DNA from: Candidatus Woesearchaeota archaeon
Lineage (GTDB): Archaea > Nanobdellota > Nanobdellia > Woesearchaeales > JAFGLG01
Reading direction: 5' to 3'
Length of the DNA: 64,000 nucleotides
Assembly (NCBI GenBank): GCA_016928155.1
Contig: JAFGLG010000009.1
Location: forward strand, 1 to 64,000
In this document: positions 1 to 7,501 of the stretch, one piece after another
How the letters are laid out: each line of letters begins with the position of its first letter
Position numbering within the stretch: the stretch's first letter is position 1
Translations under genes and position numbers: made by a program
Notes under the pieces: generated by a model
Told to the model about the DNA's origin: nothing
The model's database searches: none
Seen by the model: the letters and a program-made list of their open reading frames with translations, nothing else

Positions 1-1
1 T

Positions 2-166
2 ATTGACAAGCATTTATCAGAGAGCATCCCCTTTGTCAGCCAGAAAATCACTCATCCGGACTTTGACCTGATGCCACTAACCTACATTCCGGACAGAGCC
101 GGGATAAAAATGTTCCGGCAATATTTAAATGGACTTAAGAAAGGCAATCTTGGGAAGATCCCTTGA
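2..166 (+). CDS. 3' end of an unidentified protein (partial)
   Basis: An open frame enters from the left window edge and runs 54 codons to a TGA at 164-166. The residues look protein-like, with a mix of charged and hydrophobic positions and a basic C-terminal tail ending GKIP. Too little remains to name a family. It converges on the SLOG-like gene and would overlap its 3' end by 42 nt, unusual but possible in a compact genome. It could be a chance open frame; the sequence left of the window would decide. Confidence 0.45.
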   Translation: MDKHLSESIPFVSQKITHPDFDLMPLTYIPDRAGIKMFRQYLNGLKKGNLGKIP

Positions 167-649
167 ATGGATATATTCAATATTAAGCCTGGACTCTATC
201 TCGGCCGGGAGGCGGTCAGTTATGAAATCCTGCAGAACAAGTATCTTCTTCACAGGATACCATTTGGCATAACATATCTCAATCATGGAACCAGGACCCA
301 GACCCAAGCAGAGCATGGCATCAGCATTGCTGACCAGAAATATCGGGACCTCTCTCCAATTCGGCGGATGCAGGGTCTCATCAGAGATGTCCTGATTAAT
401 GCCTGAGATACCAAACTCAGAATCCTTCAACGGATAGATGCCGTGCACTTTTCTCCCTTTCTCATCAACATAAATCTTTGCAAAGAACTCTGAGACAGAA
501 TCCTTATGCGGCACAATGACAATCTCGAACCCATTCTGCGCGACATACTTGGCGATCTTCTCAATCTTATCAAGATACTCGAACTCATCCCTCTGGAGAA
601 GATCGCAGAAATGCTTCACATCAGTAGGACCGATTATGGCCAGCTTCAT
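125..649 (-). CDS. SLOG/LOG-like Rossmann-fold nucleotide-binding protein
   Basis: A 174-residue soluble protein. It opens with MKLAIIGPTD, a Rossmann beta strand and glycine turn. Near residue 115 it has GLGPGSMIEI, resembling the Gly-rich phosphate-binding loop and following Glu of the SLOG superfamily (LOG, TIGR00725-like, DprA). SLOG proteins bind or hydrolyse nucleotides or nucleotide-derived signals; the substrate here is unknown. Its ATG overlaps the stop of the 39-aa gene upstream by ATGA, so the two are probably translated in tandem. The family call rests on the two motifs and the alternating strand/helix pattern. Confidence 0.6.
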   Translation of the reverse strand: MKLAIIGPTDVKHFCDLLQRDEFEYLDKIEKIAKYVAQNGFEIVIVPHKDSVSEFFAKIYVDEKGRKVHGIYPLKDSEFGISGINQDISDETLHPPNWREVPIFLVSNADAMLCLGLGPGSMIEICYAKWYPVKKILVLQDFITDRLPAEIESRLNIEYIHSRDLPKIAFLKSI

Positions 650-765
650 TTTATCTTCCTTGACCTATTCCTGCCCCCGGTCCTGTAAGGGGAGTGAGAT
701 GGCTTGGCCTTCTTTGATCTCTTATCAGCAGGGTAGACATCGTGATGAGGGTCGAAATCTGACAT
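646..765 (-). CDS. small basic hypothetical protein (39 aa)
   Basis: A short gene reading MSDFDPHHDVYPADKRSKKA and continuing with a Lys/Arg/Ser-rich tail. Two things support it. A TATA-like ATTATATAAT lies at about 785-795, roughly 25 nt upstream of the ATG at 765, as expected for a leaderless archaeal mRNA. The TGA overlaps the ATG of the SLOG-like gene by four bases (ATGA), the usual translational coupling. Without it the SLOG-like gene would have a 5' leader of over 100 nt. No family is recognised. The high positive charge suggests nucleic-acid contact, but that is only a guess. Confidence 0.6.
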   Translation of the reverse strand: MSDFDPHHDVYPADKRSKKAKPSHSPYRTGGRNRSRKIK

Positions 766-805
766 ACACAGAAAGTTGGAAGAGTATTATATAATGATTA
801 CGGCT

Positions 806-2107
806 TTAGGGCTTGAATCTGAGCATTGTCCTTGGGAAGGGTATCGCGTCCTTGATGCTGTCCAGACCGCAGATCCAGCTGATGACCCTCTCAACACCAA
901 AACCAAAACCTCCATGAGGGACAGAGCCATAACGGCGAGTGTCAAGATAGAAAGAATACTGGCTCACATCCTCACCCATCTCCCTGAGCCTTGCCTCAAT
1001 CTTGGCCAGATCAGACTCCCTCTCACTGCCCCCTATGATCTCACCATAACCCTCAGGAGCGATGAAGTCGACACCATGCACAGTGTCCGGGTTATCAGGA
1101 GATTCCTTCATGTAGAATGCCTTGACAATCTTAGGATAATGAGTGACCAGAATCGGGGTGTCATACAGAGAACTCAGCTTGTCCTCCTCAATAGTACGCA
1201 AGTCCTTGCCCCACCCGATGCCCATCCTGAAATTATCATTTAGGAGCTTGACTGCATCAGAATAAGTCATGCGCGGGAATGGCTTTGAGACAGTAGGCTC
1301 AAGCTTCTTCGGATCCCTCTCAAGAATCTTCAGCTCATCCTGATTCTTCTCAAGCACCCGCTTGACCACATGTTTGATAAGGGCTTCACCATAATCCTGG
1401 ATCTGCTTGAAATCTGCCCATGCAACCTCCATCTCAGCATGCCAGTATTCTGTCAGATGACGACTTGTCTTTGATTTCTCAGCCCTGAAAGAAGGCGAGA
1501 CAGTATATATCTTCTCAAGCGCAAAAATCGCGGGCTCGGCATAGAGCTGCCAGGTCTGAGCAAGAAAGACACCTTTCTTCCTGAAATAATCGACAGCAAA
1601 CAAAGTGGAACCGCCTTCGCACTGCACAGACTGGAAAATCGGGGAATGATATTCATAGAAACCCGCACCCCTGAAATACTCGTGGATGGCGCCGAATATC
1701 GTGCTCCTCATCTTGAGTATTGCAGACATCCTCCTGCTCCTCAGCCAAAGATGCCTGTTGTCATCAAGGAACTCACGGTCCTGGCCTGCCTTGACAGGGA
1801 ACATATCGCTGGGTCCGACCAGGTCAAAATCCTTAACAAGGATCTCATAACCGGTAGGCGCTCTCTCCTCCTTCTTGATTGTGCCGGTGAGCTCGATCGA
1901 GGCCTCAATCTGAAGCTTATCTGCAACCATGAACTTCTCTTCTCCAACATCAGACTTTGCTATAACACATTGTATAATATCAGTCGAATCCCTCAAGACA
2001 ACGAACTTTATCTTATTTGAACCTCTTTCCCTATAGACCCAGCCCCTGATACTCACTTCACCAGAGCCCTTATCCATAGCTTCCCTGATAGATATGTAAT
2101 CTGCCAT
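806..2107 (-). CDS. asnS: asparaginyl-tRNA synthetase
   Basis: Class IIb aminoacyl-tRNA synthetase of 433 residues that charges tRNA-Asn with asparagine. An N-terminal OB-fold anticodon-binding domain (about 1-110, with SIRGWVYRERGSNKIKFVVL) precedes the catalytic domain. Motif 2 is visible as FRAEKSKTSRHLTEYWHAE and motif 3 as GFGFGVERVISWICG near residues 400-414. The EYWHAEMEVAW stretch after motif 2 fits AsnRS rather than AspRS. The ATG at 2107 lies about 30 nt from a TATA-like ATTTTTATAT at 2131-2140. The next gene upstream is asnA, so supply and use of asparagine sit side by side. Confidence 0.93.
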   Translation of the reverse strand: MADYISIREAMDKGSGEVSIRGWVYRERGSNKIKFVVLRDSTDIIQCVIAKSDVGEEKFMVADKLQIEASIELTGTIKKEERAPTGYEILVKDFDLVGPSDMFPVKAGQDREFLDDNRHLWLRSRRMSAILKMRSTIFGAIHEYFRGAGFYEYHSPIFQSVQCEGGSTLFAVDYFRKKGVFLAQTWQLYAEPAIFALEKIYTVSPSFRAEKSKTSRHLTEYWHAEMEVAWADFKQIQDYGEALIKHVVKRVLEKNQDELKILERDPKKLEPTVSKPFPRMTYSDAVKLLNDNFRMGIGWGKDLRTIEEDKLSSLYDTPILVTHYPKIVKAFYMKESPDNPDTVHGVDFIAPEGYGEIIGGSERESDLAKIEARLREMGEDVSQYSFYLDTRRYGSVPHGGFGFGVERVISWICGLDSIKDAIPFPRTMLRFKP

Positions 2108-2138
2108 TCTGCAATTCGGAATCCATGAGCATATAAAA

Positions 2139-2162
2139 ATATTGTGCTTGATATTGTGCTTG
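2139..2162. repeat. perfect tandem 12-bp repeat upstream of asnS
   Basis: Two adjacent copies of ATATTGTGCTTG (2139-2150 and 2151-2162) lie just upstream, on the asnS strand, of its TATA-like box and after the asnA stop. The position suits a transcription-factor site, but no factor can be named and it may be a simple duplication. Confidence 0.5.
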
Positions 2163-2194
2163 AAAATGCTCCTGAATAATGCACTTCAATGCGC

Positions 2195-3247
2195 TCAGAG
2201 CAGGGATATCCCTGCTTTCCTACATTCTTCAAGAGTTGAAGCAGGCCAGATGCTTGACTGCACCTCACCTATATGCGCCTTCCTGAGGAAAAACATGCAA
2301 AGCCTGGACTGGCCAATGCCTCCTCCGATGCTCAACGGAAGCTCATCCCTGAGCAACCTCTTATGCCAGTCCTGCTCCTTCCTGCTGACCGCATCCCTGA
2401 TCATCAGCTGAGCCATCAAAGCATCCTTATCAACCCTGATGCCCATGGAGCTTATCTCAAAAGCACATTGCAGAACAGGATGCCACACAATGATATCACC
2501 ATTCAATCCTCTCTTGCCATCAACTGTCTCAGTTGTCCAATCATCATAATCAGGAGCCCTGCCATCATGGATCGAACCATCTTCCAGCTCACCGCCAATA
2601 CCTATCAGGAAGACAGCGCCATATTCCCCGGCAACAAGATCCTCCCTCTGCTTAGGAGAGATATCAGGATAAGACTTCAGAAGATCCTCTGTATGAAGAA
2701 ACGTGATCTCATCAGGCAGTACAGGAGATATGCCCGGATAAGCGCTGCAGATCATCCTCTCTGTATCCTTCATGACAGAATAGATCTTCCTCACAGTCTG
2801 CCTGAGATAATCAAGAGACCTGTCTTCCTTGCCTATTATCTTCTCCCAATCCCATTGGTCGACGTAAACAGAGTGCAGGTTGTCAAGCACATCCTCGTCA
2901 GGACGGATCGCATTCATATCCGCATAAAGGCCTTCACCTTCCCCAAAACCATAATCTGAAAGGGCCAGCCTCTTCCATTTAGCAAGAGAGAAGACAATCT
3001 CGGCTGGCGAATCATCATGGGCCTTTATCCTGAAAGAGACCTTCTTCTCTGTGCCGTTCAGATCATCATTGATGCCAGTGCCTGTCGAGACAAACAAAGG
3101 GGCAGAGACCCTCTGCAGCTTAAGCGCCTTTGCCAGGCCATCCTGGAAAAAATCCTTTATCCGCTTTATCGCAACCTCTGTCTCCCTCAATGAGAGATGG
3201 TTCGTGTATCCTTCCGGAATCTTAATGCTTGAAGTTCTGGTTGACAT
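2195..3247 (-). CDS. asnA: aspartate-ammonia ligase (asparagine synthetase A)
   Basis: Ammonia-dependent asparagine synthetase: aspartate + NH3 + ATP to asparagine + AMP + PPi. The full-length bacterial-type protein (about 350 aa) is related in fold to class II aaRS. Recognisable blocks are a SFRIKAHDD-like segment near 85, DQWDWEK near 150, YDDWTTETVDGKRGLNGDI in the middle, and the C-terminal GGGIGQSRLCMFFL and GEVQSSIWP signatures. I chose the ATG at 3247, preceded by a GGGGGG ribosome binding stretch, over a start five codons earlier. It is followed by asnS, and an Lrp/AsnC gene is transcribed divergently, as in the E. coli asnA-asnC pair. Confidence 0.92.
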   Translation of the reverse strand: MSTRTSSIKIPEGYTNHLSLRETEVAIKRIKDFFQDGLAKALKLQRVSAPLFVSTGTGINDDLNGTEKKVSFRIKAHDDSPAEIVFSLAKWKRLALSDYGFGEGEGLYADMNAIRPDEDVLDNLHSVYVDQWDWEKIIGKEDRSLDYLRQTVRKIYSVMKDTERMICSAYPGISPVLPDEITFLHTEDLLKSYPDISPKQREDLVAGEYGAVFLIGIGGELEDGSIHDGRAPDYDDWTTETVDGKRGLNGDIIVWHPVLQCAFEISSMGIRVDKDALMAQLMIRDAVSRKEQDWHKRLLRDELPLSIGGGIGQSRLCMFFLRKAHIGEVQSSIWPASTLEECRKAGISLL

Positions 3248-3413
3248 ATTATCCCCCCACAATCATGTATCATATATCCTAAACCCTTTTTTTGATAAGC
3301 TGAAAATCATAGAAAAATCGCTAATTAGAAAGGAGCCTGAACAGCCTATGAAAGACTGCACTTCCCTGAAACTGCAATATATGAGCTGCCATAAGCAATA
3401 ATATGATTGAACC

Positions 3414-3493
3414 ACTATATAAAAATATTCCATAAAATTTGGAAATATTTGCAAAAATAATGAGAAAAATATATAAATATGGAAAAATATTCC
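3414..3493 (+). promoter_or_regulatory. lrp promoter with inverted-repeat operator candidates
   Basis: Two TATA-like boxes, ACTATATAAAAA at about 3414 and ATATATAAATAT at about 3469, precede the regulator gene. Around and after them lie AAATATTCC and its inverted partner GGAAATATTT (about 3422-3450), and the near-palindrome GGAAAAATATTCC (3481-3493). Such AT-rich dyads are typical of Lrp/AsnC binding sites, suggesting autoregulation and perhaps control of divergent asnA. If the second TATA box is used, transcription would begin near TTG 3503, giving a slightly shorter leaderless product. Confidence 0.45.
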
Positions 3494-3937
3494 ATCACTA
3501 CCTTGAAACTGGACAAGCAAGACCTCGGGATCCTCGAATTGCTCAAGCAAGATGGGAACCTCACAACGAGCAGGATAGGCAAGAAGCTCGGGCTCCCCAT
3601 AACAACAGTGCACAACAGGATCAAGAAACTGAGGAAAGAGGGCATCATCAAAAGATATACAATAGAGACAGATGATGCAAAGCTCGGGTATATCCTCAAG
3701 GCATTCATACTGGTGACAGCAGATTACGGAAGGGACAAGCAGATAAGCCAAGAAGGGATCGTCAAGAAACTCCTCAAGCTTGAGGAAGTGGAAGAAGCGA
3801 AGATAGTGACAGGGACAATCGACATAATAATCAGGATAAGGACAAAAGGCATAGAGGACCTAAACAATTTCCTCCTGAAGAAACTGCGCAACATCGAAGG
3901 AATCGACAAGACACAGACAATGGTCATCCTGGGATGA
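3479..3937 (+). CDS. Lrp/AsnC family transcriptional regulator
   Basis: A 152-residue protein with the two-domain Lrp/AsnC layout. The N-terminal winged HTH (about 10-60, LDKQDLGILELLKQDGNLTT, then a recognition helix around ITTVHNRIKKL) is followed by a RAM ligand-binding and oligomerisation domain (about 70-150, ending IDKTQTMVILG). Family members are DNA-binding regulators that sense amino acids. Its divergent position next to asnA suggests control of asparagine synthesis, by analogy with bacterial AsnC. The start is ATG 3479; TTG 3503, encoding the family-typical MKLDKQDL start, is the alternative. It converges on corA. Confidence 0.85.
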   Translation: MEKYSITTLKLDKQDLGILELLKQDGNLTTSRIGKKLGLPITTVHNRIKKLRKEGIIKRYTIETDDAKLGYILKAFILVTADYGRDKQISQEGIVKKLLKLEEVEEAKIVTGTIDIIIRIRTKGIEDLNNFLLKKLRNIEGIDKTQTMVILG

Positions 3938-3968
3938 TGGCTGAGCTGCAGACCGCACAATAATCCTC

Positions 3969-4907
3969 TCAGATCCAGTCAAGAACCTTAGCCACAACAA
4001 GCACAGATACAGTGATCAATGACATAGAAGCGGCAACTATCCAGAAACCATAAGGATGATCATAAAAAGGAATATGGGCAAAATTCATGCCCCACATGCT
4101 GGATATCACAACAGGTATGGAAATTATCAGGGCGAGGACCGTGATGCGCTTCATGAAGTTGTTTATCTTAGAGCTTGTGATGATCGAATGAAGATTGAAC
4201 AGATTCGTAATCATCTCACGCTGGATCTTCTCAGTATCAAGTATCTGCAGAGCATCGAAATAAAGCTCTGTGAAATAATGCCTGTCATCAGACTCAAAAG
4301 ACCTGTACTCGCTCTTCTTCAAAGCATTCAGCACCTCAATGTTAGCCAATACAGACTGATTGAAGAAAGCAGAGGTGATGGATGACGAGTAGAGCTTCTC
4401 ATAATCCTTGTTCCCCAAATCAGTGCCCTTCTCCTGCAAAAGATCAAGCATGTCCGAAATCTTCTCTGCGATGGCCAGATAATGATCATTTATGTTGTCC
4501 AGGAGATAATAAAGGAAAAATCCCGGAGAACGCCCGAACAGGAATCTGGCCTTGCGCTGCTCAATCTTCTTCTCCAGCTTGTCAAGGACATAAATCCTCT
4601 GGGTCTCAATCGTCACTATAAGATTGTTCACTATATAGATATGGACAGGGACAGTGACGACATCCCCCTCTTCAGTCACAGGCGCACTATAGATCAGCTC
4701 CAGATACCTGCCAATGTTCAGCTTAGGCCTCTCAGTCTCTTCCTTTGATTCCTTCAGTTCATCTATAGGTATCTTTGTCAGATCAGCGACCTTCTCAAGA
4801 TCCTCCAATGAAGGGTTGATCAGCCTGGTGTATGACATCTTGCCTGTACTCACCCTAGAGAAATCAACCTTAGCGATCCTGCCATTCATCAGGGTATAAG
4901 ACTTCAT
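3969..4907 (-). CDS. corA: CorA family Mg2+/divalent cation transporter
   Basis: Inner-membrane CorA-type channel of 312 residues. A long soluble N-terminal domain with helical stalk (to about 250) is followed by two C-terminal membrane helices (about 255-272 and 286-308). The family-defining GMN motif is at residues 273-275 (SSMWGMNF) at the end of TM1. The length is normal for CorA. CorA pentamers carry Mg2+ and sometimes Co2+ or Ni2+; the ion cannot be told from sequence. The ATG is about 29 nt from a TTTTTTAAAA TATA-like box. It stands alone, convergent with the lrp gene. Confidence 0.93.
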   Translation of the reverse strand: MKSYTLMNGRIAKVDFSRVSTGKMSYTRLINPSLEDLEKVADLTKIPIDELKESKEETERPKLNIGRYLELIYSAPVTEEGDVVTVPVHIYIVNNLIVTIETQRIYVLDKLEKKIEQRKARFLFGRSPGFFLYYLLDNINDHYLAIAEKISDMLDLLQEKGTDLGNKDYEKLYSSSITSAFFNQSVLANIEVLNALKKSEYRSFESDDRHYFTELYFDALQILDTEKIQREMITNLFNLHSIITSSKINNFMKRITVLALIISIPVVISSMWGMNFAHIPFYDHPYGFWIVAASMSLITVSVLVVAKVLDWI

Positions 4908-5041
4908 CCGTATCGATTAAACAGGGTGTTTTAAAAAACTTTTGATTATTGAAAACAGACAAATGCAGATGAATCCAAACTAGATGCACAGACCGAACAT
5001 GACCTGAAAAATCATCCAGAGAACACCATGCAATCAGCCAA

Positions 5042-6781
5042 TCATCTCTTTCGGACATCAATATTCAATTCATCAAGCTGCTTCCTGTCTATAACAGAAG
5101 GGGAATCATCCATAGGACACTGCGCAGACTTGTTCTTAGGGAAAAGGATGACCTCCCTTATATCCTCAAGCCTGCACATCAAAGCAACAACCCTGTCAAA
5201 GCCTATGCCTATGCCACCATGAGGGGGGGCACCATACCTGAAAGCGTTGAGCAGGAAACCGAACTTCATCTGAGCCTCCTCTTCTGACATGCCGATTACC
5301 TTCATCACCTTCTCCTGGATATCAGGCCTGTTTATCCTGATAGAACCGGATCCCAGCTCGACGCCATTCAAGGCAACATCATACTGGGTGCAGAACACCT
5401 TGCCCGGATCAGTCTCAAGCATCTTGATATGCTCTTCCTTCGGCATGCAGAACATATGATGCGCAGGATCCCATTTCTTCTCATCCTTGTTCCATTCAAA
5501 CAAGGGGAAATCAGAGATCCAGCAGAACTTGAAATCCGAGGGATCAAAGAGCTTGAGCTCTTTCCCTAGGTGAATCCTCAACTGACCTAGGACAGTGCAT
5601 GCTGTCTGCCATTCATCTGCAATGAACAACAAGAGGTCGCCATCTTTTGCACCAGCTGTCCTGATGAGATCCTTCTGGATCCTTTCATCGAGGAACTTGG
5701 CAGCGCTGCCGTCCAGCCTGCCATCTTTCACCTTAAGTGTGACAAGACCTTTAGCATGATGGACCTTAGTGAGTTCAGTGAGCCTGTCAATATCCTTTCT
5801 TGAATAATCACCACAGCCTTCTGCCTTCAGCCCTTTCACGACACCGCCTTTATTGACAGTGTCCTTGAATACGCCAAAACCACAATCCCTGACAATATCA
5901 GAAACATCAAATATCCTCATATCATACCTTATATCCGGCTTGTCTATCCCATACTGATCCATGGAATCTTTCCAGGAGATGACAGGGAAAGGTGTCTTGA
6001 GATCATAACCGATGGCCTTCTTGAAAATATGCCTGAACAAGCCTTCAACAATCCTCCAGATATCCTGGACTTCGCTCACATAGCTCATCTCAAGATCAAT
6101 CTGAGTGTGCTCTGGCTGACGATCCTGCCTCAAGTCTTCATCTCTTAAGCATCTTGGTAGTTGAAAGTACCTATCAAAACCAGCAACCATAAGGATCTGC
6201 TTGTAAAGCTGAGGAGACTGGGGGAGTGCATAGAACTTTCCAGGATTGACTCTTGATGGAACAACATAATCCCTTGCGCCTTCAGGAGTGGACTTGACTA
6301 GCATAGGGGTCTCGAGTTCCATGAAATCCTGCGACGAGAGATATTCTCTTGCAGCCATTGCAGCCTTGTGACGCACAGCAAAATAATTCTGCACTGCCGG
6401 CTTCCTGAGATCAAGATAACGATACTTCAGCCTTGTCTCTTCTGTTGATGCAATCTCCTCAGAAATCGACATAGGAAGAGTGTCACAGGTGTTGAGAATA
6501 TTAAGCTCCTGCGCAGTGATCTCAATATCCCCAGTCGGAAGCTCCTTGTTCTTATCCTTCCTTTCCACCACCTTACCTTTAACCTGGATGACAAATTCAG
6601 GCTTCAGCTTAGAGATGTCAATCTTCGGATCAACAACAACCTGGGTTATGCCGTATCTATCTCTTATGTCAATGAAGGTAAGAGAACCGAAAGTCCTGAG
6701 CTTGTTGAGCCAGCCAGCTAACTGCACTTGTTTCCCGACATCTGCCTTACGCAGCTCGCCACAAGTATGAGTCCTTAGCAT
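5042..6781 (-). CDS. aspS: aspartyl-tRNA synthetase, bacterial type
   Basis: A 579-residue class IIb synthetase charging tRNA-Asp. The order is bacterial: N-terminal OB fold (MLRTHTCGELRKADVGKQVQ...), catalytic core with motif 2 LRDEDLRQDRQPEHTQIDLE near 215, an inserted GAD domain (about 280-400, around GGVVKGLKAEGCGDYS), and motif 3 GIGIGFDRVVALMCR near 525. Archaeal AspRS lack the GAD insert and are about 430 aa, so this gene was probably acquired from bacteria. Residue F31 sits where discriminating bacterial AspRS have Leu and non-discriminating ones have His, suggesting specificity for tRNA-Asp. A TATA-like TATTTAAATA lies about 30 nt upstream. Confidence 0.93.
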   Translation of the reverse strand: MLRTHTCGELRKADVGKQVQLAGWLNKLRTFGSLTFIDIRDRYGITQVVVDPKIDISKLKPEFVIQVKGKVVERKDKNKELPTGDIEITAQELNILNTCDTLPMSISEEIASTEETRLKYRYLDLRKPAVQNYFAVRHKAAMAAREYLSSQDFMELETPMLVKSTPEGARDYVVPSRVNPGKFYALPQSPQLYKQILMVAGFDRYFQLPRCLRDEDLRQDRQPEHTQIDLEMSYVSEVQDIWRIVEGLFRHIFKKAIGYDLKTPFPVISWKDSMDQYGIDKPDIRYDMRIFDVSDIVRDCGFGVFKDTVNKGGVVKGLKAEGCGDYSRKDIDRLTELTKVHHAKGLVTLKVKDGRLDGSAAKFLDERIQKDLIRTAGAKDGDLLLFIADEWQTACTVLGQLRIHLGKELKLFDPSDFKFCWISDFPLFEWNKDEKKWDPAHHMFCMPKEEHIKMLETDPGKVFCTQYDVALNGVELGSGSIRINRPDIQEKVMKVIGMSEEEAQMKFGFLLNAFRYGAPPHGGIGIGFDRVVALMCRLEDIREVILFPKNKSAQCPMDDSPSVIDRKQLDELNIDVRKR

Positions 6782-6871
6782 AGCCTAAGTGTACTTGATG
6801 TGCTTATTTAAATATTGCGGTTTATATATTAAATAGGAGAAACCGCATAATGCCATAGTACCTGAGGGAAC

Positions 6872-7501
6872 CTATCTCTTCTTAGTCTGTGATTTTGACA
6901 ACACTGACATCACAACAATCAAAAAAATGAGGAGCGCAGAAAGGACAACAAAGAAAACAAACAATGAATCTGCCTTCCCTCTCTCTTTCTTTGACAGTTC
7001 GGGATATTCCCCATCCATACCTGCACCATCCTTATACACTGAATCAGCACCGGAGAGCTTATGATCCATCGCAAAATATGAAACATCCACATCAAGAACC
7101 TTCCTGTGCCCGCTGTCAAACACTTCAATATTCTTTGCAGAGCTGCTGTAAGGCAGATAAAGAACCACTTCTTCAGCATCCACCATAACATCCCTGTCAA
7201 AAACCATGCGCCCCAAATCCACATCAAATCTCTCGCTTACAATCATATGAGAGACAGAAAAATTCTGAGAGAACAGGGGAGTGCCTGCAAAGCTGACAAT
7301 CCTGACTGAATAATTCCCGGAAGAAGGACGCAGACGACCATAGTGCACATCAATGCTCCCGAACCCCAAGTCCCCATGATCATTGGAAAGCTTCAGTTCA
7401 TATCTGTAATCCAAGGCCTGTACAGTGAAAGAAGACAAGGAAAAAACAATCATGAATAGGAAAATCAATCTACAAGATCCTGTCTCAGTCATCTTTCTCA
7501 T
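6872..7501 (-). CDS. secreted single-pass membrane protein, beta-rich ectodomain
   Basis: A 209-residue protein with an N-terminal signal segment (about 10-29, ending FTVQA), a beta-rich ectodomain, and a C-terminal membrane helix (about 180-200) with a basic cytoplasmic tail (KSQTKKR). The ectodomain resembles residues 25-135 of the protein at 36692-37651: both have a strand ending in VHY or TGYY, then ...VSFAG/LLSFKG..., then a Tyr/Pro strand and LDVDVS/LTVDVS followed by FA. It is the last gene of an overlapping operon (ATGA overlap with the metallopeptidase). A shared surface-complex role is inferred; the family is not named. Confidence 0.6.
   Translation of the reverse strand: MRKMTETGSCRLIFLFMIVFSLSSFTVQALDYRYELKLSNDHGDLGFGSIDVHYGRLRPSSGNYSVRIVSFAGTPLFSQNFSVSHMIVSERFDVDLGRMVFDRDVMVDAEEVVLYLPYSSSAKNIEVFDSGHRKVLDVDVSYFAMDHKLSGADSVYKDGAGMDGEYPELSKKERGKADSLFVFFVVLSALLIFLIVVMSVLSKSQTKKR

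Noticed and set aside
3263-3751. Leftward 162-codon frame over the lrp gene
   Set aside because: It lies antisense to a clear Lrp/AsnC gene, has odd composition (many C, F, Y) and no promoter or ribosome binding site.
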